Source of the DNA: Larix sibirica
Taxonomy: Eukaryota > Streptophyta > Pinopsida > Pinales > Pinaceae
Reading direction: 5' to 3'
Length of the DNA stretch: 25,504 nucleotides
Assembly: GCA_004151065.3 (NCBI GenBank)
Contig: NWUY0300024880.1
Span: forward strand, 1 to 25,504
Notes under the pieces: model-generated
What the model saw: the letters and a program-made list of their open reading frames with translations, nothing else
Databases searched by the model: none
Told to the model about the DNA's origin: nothing
Part shown: one piece after another, positions 19,156 to 25,504 of the stretch
Numbering within the stretch: position 1 is the stretch's first letter
How the letters are laid out: the number at the start of each line of letters is the position of its first letter
Program-made: the position numbers and the translations under genes

Positions 19156-21137
19156 TTCAAAATATCTTTGTATTCATGATGTTAGATTCCTTAATGCAGT
19201 TTATGAGACTTAATATAGTTTGTGGCAGAGGTTATGATGCCAAACAATCTCAAATACATTGCTTTTCACCTTCAATTTATTTTCCATTATTATAGTACAA
19301 CCTTTGTTTGCTTAGACAACATTTGCAGCAACTACAGTTTGAGAACATAGAACAATCTTCTTAGAACTACAAATATTAAAGTAAAATGTGATCCTAGGTA
19401 TAATGAAACCATACCACTCTTCAACAAGATATCCTTGCAACAAATTTTTAGGAATGCATCCATGATCATGTTAGAATAGAAATCCTCCATGCCAAGCATA
19501 GATTCATGTTATCTTAGTTTCCAAAACACATTTCAAAGGCAGTTGTTGGAACAACTTTCTTGGATTTGGAGAGTTGTCGGGTGTATAAGACAATAAATCC
19601 ATGATTATGATAGCAAAGGTAGGCTTCAATGAGTATTATCAAGGCTTAGTTGTGACCATTTCTTTTTTGTGGGAAGGTCCAAATTTTCTTATAAAGGTGG
19701 AATCTAGAAAAATCTTGTTTGGATGTCTATTGTTCTTGTTGCTACTATTGATTAGAATTAGGAAGATTGAATGTGACCATAGTTTCTTGGGAATGCTTTG
19801 AGTAAAGTTAGATTGAGCAATGAACAATGAAATTAACAACATGATGGGCATAGGTTAGGTCCACGTTAAGAATTATTATGTTGTCAAATAAAAATATGTT
19901 TAGAGACATAGTGGTTAGTAGATTTAGGTAAAAGGATATTATAGCAACTGGCCAAGATGGAGTGGTTTGGATCTTGGATGTTATATGGAACAGGTTCAAG
20001 GGTAACCTAACATTTACCTCATACTCCTCCTCATATCATTTACTATTAAGAAATGAAAAATACATGAAAGAAAACTCTTAACCAAAATAAGAAATTATAT
20101 TTCCCTTTTAGATGATTAATGTAGTTTTCATTGTTTTTAAATGCATCTCAAGGGAATGAAAAGATGAAACAATTGAAAGAATGTTATAAATAGAGTGTTT
20201 TGTACATTTTGGAGTGTATGTCCATTTTTGTATTTATAAAAATCAAATGTAAAAAGCTAGAACATAAATAAAATGAAGGACATAAGGAAATATGAATATG
20301 AAAATGATAGGTAAGAAAGAATTTGAAAATCTTATTGACTTGTTAGGATATCGTAGATAAAATACAATGTCGATGTTAAATAACCAAAAGAAGTACAACC
20401 AACAAAATCATTTTGCCACAAGGCCTCAAAACCTGAAGCATTCGATCTATGTTTGGGGCCTTTCAAAAACCACATTAGATAGGTCTATAGGCTTCGAATG
20501 TTGTAGAGTGTAGATAAAGTCTGCATTATCAAATAAACAGTTAGCCAAAACACTTACAAGCAAATGAACCATTGACAAAACAACAAAAATTCCTTTATCT
20601 CAACCACGAGACCATGAGTTTCATCCAGTTCAAGAATGGCACAAGAAAAATTCCTATTAATTATGCAGTTTGAAGTCTTTCTTCTAAGATAAGCTGATTG
20701 AACCATTTTTTATGTGATCAACCATTAGGAAAAAGAATTTCAATCTATCAAGAGCACACTCACTTAGACTGTCAAGATCAAAAGCAAACTTGATCATATA
20801 CACATTTACTTGTTAACTCAAGTAAGTGGGTTTTTCCTTGCTAAGTGAGAAAACATGATTAATTTTTCTTCTATTAAACTAGCGTTAACCTTATCATCTA
20901 TAAGAACCAATCAACAATGATCAGTTGATCAACATATGCCAACTCATGCCCATCCACATCCAGCCACAAACACCCAACCCAACCCATTGTACACAGACCA
21001 AAGTATGTGCACAAACTCATTATATCTAGTTTCACATATATTTATTTCTGTAAATCATATTACGAATTATTTTTCAGTGCATTGATTTCCTATTCTCATA
21101 TTTACAAATTTCCTTTGCACCACCCAAGGAAATTGCT

Positions 21138-21256
21138 AGTTTATCATTATGTTTAGTCACTGCTATTTGGAGTGACTAGCCAATAATGGCGAGAACATAA
21201 AGTATTATTTATCATTATGTTTGGTCACTGTTATTTGATGTGAGTGACTATCAGAT
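21138..21256. repeat. Short tandem pair, period 68 bp, each with a small hairpin
   Basis: TTTATCATTATGTTT(A/G)GTCACTG recurs at 21140 and 21208. Each copy is followed by a GTGACT that can pair with the AGTCAC or GTCAC just upstream. No function is evident. Confidence 0.7.
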
Positions 21257-22160
21257 GGAAATAAAATATGTTATGATGGATGAAGGAAAGTGCCACCATG
21301 TAATTCTAGATAGGATTTCTCTAATCAAAATCAACATGGATGCTTATTACAACCAATGATGTGTCCTTATGCTATGCCAGTGCTCTCTCTCTTTCCTATA
21401 GATTAATGATGTAATGCATGCAAGGGATTTATGCATATGGTTTAGCTTGAAGAGAAATAATCAATGGCTTGGATTGTGTTCTCTTTCTTTGGTTCTAACA
21501 GTGGTATTCAATGGATTGGACAACGCCATCTTTTGAGTAGTACCTTTAAGATTTAAGGAGCATGTTTTCTATAGAGTTGGCAGTCCAAAATCATGGCTTT
21601 CATAATATGAGATTGTTCTTATTAGTACTATTTTTTTATGTGGTTTTCTAGCATGCAATGATCATTGATGGTTGGTTTTTAATGACACGTGCAATTGAGG
21701 GAAAGTCTAATTATTGATGTTTATATAAAAAAATACCTGTGTTGTCCACTTCAACTTAGATCTCAAATAGAGGACATACATAAAATTGGGGATTACATTG
21801 GATTTACGTAGATATTTCCTTGTGTAGGAAAATGTTTAAATAATCTTTGAGTTTTATTTCCAAAATGGGGTTGTTCTATCTAAATTATAAATATATTTTT
21901 CAAATAAGTTCATATATTTGGTTATTGTATGCAACGATTACACCTTTAGAAGTGATGTGCATTCTACAATGTTGTATGAGGGAGATTTGTAACATTCATC
22001 TTTAACACTGACATGATGCGTGGCATAAGTTGACCCATTATAATATCTATAAAAAATGATAACCCAACATGGATGAGATGTGCAACATCTATGTTTGTAA
22101 ATCAAAATATATTAAAAAGATGTAATGTAAAAGAACATTTAAGAAATAATACCAAGCATT

Positions 22161-22177
22161 AACACACACACACACAT
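22161..22177. repeat. (CA)n microsatellite
   Basis: An uninterrupted run of about eight CA units. Confidence 0.9.
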
Positions 22178-22344
22178 GGGTAGATCCGTCTTAATTTAGG
22201 ATATTTTAAGCACTGAGAGATTTGCATTTGAAATTATTTTGTATCCCTCTCAATGCTCAATAAATTTGGGTTAATATTAACATATGCTGATGTATCTAAA
22301 TATAGGGAGAAATGCATCTCTTAATGTATCTAATTAAGATGGTC

Positions 22345-22530
22345 CATATCAATTGGTCATGGAGCTAGATGTGGAACCTCCTAGAGTTGGAAGGCCACAA
22401 GTTCGACTCCCTCAATTACCCTAGGTTAAGGCATTGTAAACAACATTGACGATTTACCCCATTTACCATATATGGATCTTAGGAAAGTGCTTGGAGGGAT
22501 TTTTGTGAGGTTTTCCTTGGAAAAAAAAAT
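22345..22530 (+). mobile_element. Probable tRNA-derived SINE
   Basis: The sequence AAGTTCGACTCC at 22399-22410 is a good RNA polymerase III B box (GGTTCGANTCC type). About 35 bases upstream, AGCTAGATGTGG (22363-22374) is an acceptable A box. A unique body of about 110 bases follows and ends in an A9 run at 22521-22529. Head, body and A tail are the standard SINE layout. The internal promoter would have given an RNA copied by a LINE reverse transcriptase. No target-site duplication was found. Confidence 0.5.
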
Positions 22531-22938
22531 GTGTGGGTTCAATACATATAATTTTCAATAATAAATACATGAGTTAGTTCACCACTCATGTTACATACAA
22601 TAATTAAATCAAATGTAGATTAAATCTTATTTAATCCACATAAAGATTCACTTGCTTTTGCTCTTCATTCTCCACACTCTAGACCATTGTTCTCTCTTAC
22701 AAAATAAAATGTTCAAATGGCTAAAACCCCTTTTAAGATGTTTCCTATTATATTTATGCACATGGAATCAAACAAGGTTATTGTTCAATCACAAGAATCG
22801 ACTCATCCATTATTCAATTTCTCAATGCTTTAACGTGCACACATGCATGTTGTAGAACCCATCTGTATACCTTGTAGTGCATGATAATTGTTGGCATGAT
22901 AATCCTCTTATAGATAGTGTATTATTAATCTCATTATA
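22531..22938. other. Spacer with no recognised feature
   Basis: A+T-rich. A plus-strand frame at 22652-22855 is Leu/Cys/His-rich and resembles nothing known. I see no other signal. Confidence 0.5.
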
Positions 22939-23236
22939 TCAAGTGGTTATCAGTCTTTGATTGAATTGTACCAAGGACCCATAAGGATTCCCTGAGGCAT
23001 AATAATGGCCTTGTAGTCTTGTGAATCCAACAATGCTTAAGAGATTATCACCCCATGCAAGTCCTTGCCACATGTCCCATTTGTTAGCCATTAAGGTGTT
23101 CACTAGAAACTTGTGAGATGTAATACCCCAATGTTTTAAGCCCCGGACATATGTAATTTTTGTTTTGTTCTTGTGGCACAAGATGTTGGGACTATGTACT
23201 TGGACATTGATGTTATTATTATTGCTTAATAAAATT
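22939..23236 (-). other. Doubtful open frame across the LTR-like boundary
   Basis: The minus-strand frame is open for about 99 codons, reading ITYVRGLKHWGITSHKFLVN, TLMANKWDMWQGLAWGDNLL and YYASGNPYGSLVQFN, and stops at 22939. It has no ATG near its start, no recognised domain, and it crosses the candidate LTR start at 23119. It may be a worn coding fragment or a chance opening. Confidence 0.25.
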
Positions 23237-23522
23237 AACTAGCTCAACATGGACTGCAATGAGAATGGGGGCCATGGTTTCCACATGAGGGGGTTGGGGA
23301 ATAGGAGTTGTTGCTCTCCCTAGAATTAGTTGTTGGACCCTATTCTTGATTATTTTGACCTATGAAGTTACTATTGCGCCTTATTCATGGTTAGTGGACC
23401 CCTTTTTCTCTAGTGCACCGTCATGAAGGTTTGGTGGGCCCCACTTGGTGAGTGCGTCCTCCTTGGATTAGAGATACTCTTCTTTGGGCCCCACTTGCAC
23501 TAAGGCGCCCTACCCCTAGATT

Positions 23523-23523
23523 N
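23523..23523. other. Undetermined base (N)
   Basis: The only ambiguous base in the window. It lies in a GC-rich stretch, so local assembly or base-call uncertainty is likely. Confidence 0.99.
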
Positions 23524-23734
23524 GGCTTCCACAAGCTAGAATTTAACCTCCACCACCACAAGTGCGCCCCACTCCTCTATTCATGGAGATGCTCCTTATT
23601 TTTGTGCTTGCAAGTTATTTATGATCCTAATGGACCCACTCTCTCACCTCCCATGACTAATGCACCATCCTTGATATATTCTTGGCCTCCACTCCTTGGT
23701 TTTTGATAACTCCTCCTCATAGTGATAATTTTGG

Positions 23735-23945
23735 GAAGGGAATATCCTTAGCTAAGTCACCACTCAATCAATTAGAGTTAAGTCCTTGTGTTGAAGCCTA
23801 ACCACACCTTAACCAACTCAAGATGGTCTCCTTGGATCCAAATTGCCCTCCTTGAGCCTTATGTATACATGATCTATCTCCTTGTTGTGCTAGTTAGTGA
23901 GTGGGTTGGATGGTGCTCATTGTGACTTGTGAGAGAGTGATGTTA
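23735..23945. repeat. Direct repeat, copy A
   Basis: Shares ordered blocks with 25165-25385: AAGGGAAT, CTAAG(T/C)CACCACTC, GATGGTCTCCTTGG versus GTTGATCCCCTTGG, GCC(C/T)CCTTG and (T)CTCCTTGTT. Same orientation, offset 1430 bases, roughly two-thirds identical by eye. Confidence 0.75.
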
Positions 23946-24349
23946 CCAGATATTTTTTGGTTGATTACCTTTGTTCCCTCATGGACCATTACTTGTCCCT
24001 AGTCTAGCATGTAAAGGGTGAGGGTGGTGATATTCAAACCTTGGGTCGTGGTGAGCACGAGTAGTCACAACTCACCAGTAGTGTAGACGAAAGGGAAAGT
24101 AAGTGGTGAGGGAGTGAACTATGACTACTATGGTTGAGAGTACCTCTACTTATGGAACCATGTCCTCAACTCAGGGGTGACTGTCACACAGAGATATGCA
24201 CATGCATGGCATGTCTATGGTTGTAGGAACGTGGTCTTGTTGAAGCCAATTGCATTCTTGAGATAAGTGTTTGCTTGTGTTATTTATTTTATTTTATTAT
24301 GCATATGTACTGTGGAGGCTAACTTAATTTATGTTTATGTTTATGGATG

Positions 24350-24450
24350 TTATGTTAGTGGTTGAATGTAGGATGGATGGTCTATCTATGTTATAAAGGT
24401 TGTTATGTTAATAATTGAATGTAGGTGGATGGCCTTCATGCGATATTGAA
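24350..24450. repeat. Tandem pair, period 53 bp
   Basis: TTATGTTA followed by TTGAATGTAGG and GGATGG recurs at 24350 and 24403. It directly precedes the minisatellite at 24511. Confidence 0.75.
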
Positions 24451-24510
24451 CAGAATTGAGAAGAGCCTTCCCTATCTTCTCTGGTTACTCTAATTTCTCT
24501 TCTCTCTCTC

Positions 24511-24935
24511 ATGGTTCTACGAATGCAAGTGGCAGCCATTTCTTCTCTTTCTCTCATGATATTCTATGGTTGTAGCTGGCAGCCATCTCTTCTATTTATC
24601 TCACATTTTCTATGGTTGTAGATGGAAGCCTTATCTTCTATTTCTTTATGGTTTTAATGGTTATTAATTACACCTTGAGATCCAATGTATTATGATCCTA
24701 GATGGTTGTAGATGAAAACCATAAAAATCTAATTGTATCAGTGTTAGATGGTTGCAGATGAAAGCCATAAAAATCTTATTTGTACTAACGATTTATGACC
24801 GGAGTGGGGCATCCATGAAATCTATTTTTTAGTGAATGATGGTTGTAGAGGACAACCATGGGATTTGGTTTGTGTGGTTTTAGATGGCAGCATGTGTCTA
24901 TGATTTTCTTATGGTCTATGTGGTTGTAGATGTCT
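24511..24935. repeat. Decayed minisatellite, period about 46 bp, hairpin-forming unit
   Basis: The motif ATGGTTGTAGATGGCAGCCAT recurs in degenerate form at 24511 (with an insertion), 24566, 24612, 24702, 24748, 24839, 24872 and 24920. Weaker copies fill gaps at about 24647 and 24795. Main spacings are 55, 46, 90, 46 and 91, that is one or two units of about 46. Within a unit the ends ATGGTT and AGCCAT or AACCAT can pair. The copy at 24839 has a perfect 8-bp stem. Confidence 0.75.
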
Positions 24936-25164
24936 CCTTAATGTTGTTATTATTCACTATCTAAAATCAACGCTCACATAATCAAACTAATAATCTCATA
25001 TCGAAACACAATCGGATGATAACAAGGAAAATTGTGCACTTATTATCATCTACAATTGTCTATAATTATGTTTTTTCACTAGCACCGCAATCCGGCAATT
25101 ATGATCATATGCATGTGCTAAATATTTGCACTTGGCCATATAAGATCATCTATGCTAATCTAGG

Positions 25165-25385
25165 TAAGGGAATTTCCTAACTAAGCCACCACTCCAATAA
25201 TTCAAGTTAATTCTTTATGATGAAGCTTAACCTTACATCTTCCTCTAATTCGAGTTGATCCCCTTGGGTTAGAGTTGGCCTCCTTGTGTTATAAATTCAT
25301 ATGCCCTCTCCTTGTTCAAGCTAATCATGAGCTTTGGATCACTTGCCTTGTGTTATCTCACTATGTTGTGAGTGTTGACAGTATT
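25165..25385. repeat. Direct repeat, copy B
   Basis: Diverged copy of 23735-23945, running nearly to the end of the window. Either an old duplication inside one long LTR or two LTR fragments would explain it. Confidence 0.75.
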
Positions 25386-25504
25386 GAGACTGTGTGAGGA
25401 TTGTGTTGAGACCGAGTGTTTGTTGAAGGATCCTTGAGAGGAATAGTCTATTGTCCATTCCAGAGAGTTAGTATGGTGGATTGTCACCACCCTTTGCTTC
25501 CATA

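Larger units (their letters stand above)
19156..22344. other. Long A+T-rich spacer with no recognised gene
   Basis: No domain, tRNA or long reading frame is recognised. A plus-strand stretch at 19302-19592 is open apart from two TAG codons and could be a worn coding fragment. Frames at 19601-19801 and the minus-strand frames opposite it are hydrophobic low-complexity readings. Two short repeats inside this stretch are listed separately. Confidence 0.5.
23119..25504 (+). mobile_element. LTR-like block (start TGTAATACCCC), end outside or not found
   Basis: TGTAATACCCC at 23119 is the type of start seen in many plant Ty3/gypsy LTRs. The base composition also changes here to a more GC-rich, CCAC- and GGGCCCC-containing sequence. 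No protein domain is readable up to the end of the window, as expected of LTR sequence. Inside are a long direct repeat, a 53-bp duplication and a minisatellite, listed separately. No primer-binding site or matching second LTR was found, so the identity is an inference. Confidence 0.35.

Noticed and set aside
23452-23706. Plus-strand 84-codon frame in the GC-rich block
   Set aside because: It includes the undetermined base, is Pro/Leu/Ser/His-rich as expected from CCAC-rich LTR sequence, and lacks any motif.
1-25504. CRISPR array, bacterial operon, phage or plasmid system
   Set aside because: No regularly spaced direct repeats of CRISPR type, no ribosome-binding-site-led gene series, and all recognised families are plant nuclear.
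1-25504. Intact tRNA or rRNA gene
   Set aside because: Only a B-box-like segment within the SINE candidate was seen; no complete cloverleaf or rRNA core sequence was recognised by eye.

Overview
This window looks like intergenic plant nuclear DNA, about two-thirds A+T by eye. It is filled with old, broken transposable elements, and I see no clearly intact gene. The recognisable families are a plant LINE-type ORF1 (DUF4283 plus zinc knuckle), a Ty3/gypsy element of the Tat type, and a probable tRNA-derived SINE. All are plant families. Heavy decay, long repeat-filled spacers and no tidy genes fit a very large genome. A gymnosperm such as a conifer is my best guess, but this is inference.

Layout. 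1-944 (minus): decayed LINE ORF1 with three in-frame stops but no frameshift; its reverse transcriptase ORF would lie beyond base 1. 1146-1780 (plus): remnant of a SET-domain gene. 1990-2807 (minus): an unrecognised reading frame converging on it. 3131-3391: a foldback or MITE-like element. 4986-11313 (plus): a Ty3/gypsy Tat-type polyprotein readable in order as gag, protease, reverse transcriptase, RNase H, integrase and a second RNase H, with many stops and frameshifts. 11501-12710 (minus): an unrecognised, apparently once-spliced reading frame antisense to the retroelement, just downstream of pol. 14863-15532 and 15964-16446 (minus): two more unrecognised decayed reading frames. 16987-17760: three unrelated local tandem duplications. 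18941-19155: a diverged second copy of sequence from about 15850-16010. 22345-22530: SINE-like element. 23119 to the end: a more GC-rich, LTR-like block with a long direct repeat, a 53-bp duplication and a decayed minisatellite of about 46 bp whose unit can fold as a hairpin.

How the parts relate. The Tat element is the backbone. Its antisense frame sits where extra ORFs are known in this lineage and is the most promising novel item. Many of the lesions I could infer in the element are C-to-T or G-to-A changes, as expected from deamination of methylated cytosine. They hit catalytic residues of the protease, the integrase and the second RNase H, while the reverse transcriptase YLDD box survives. 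I could not define the LTRs of this element by eye.
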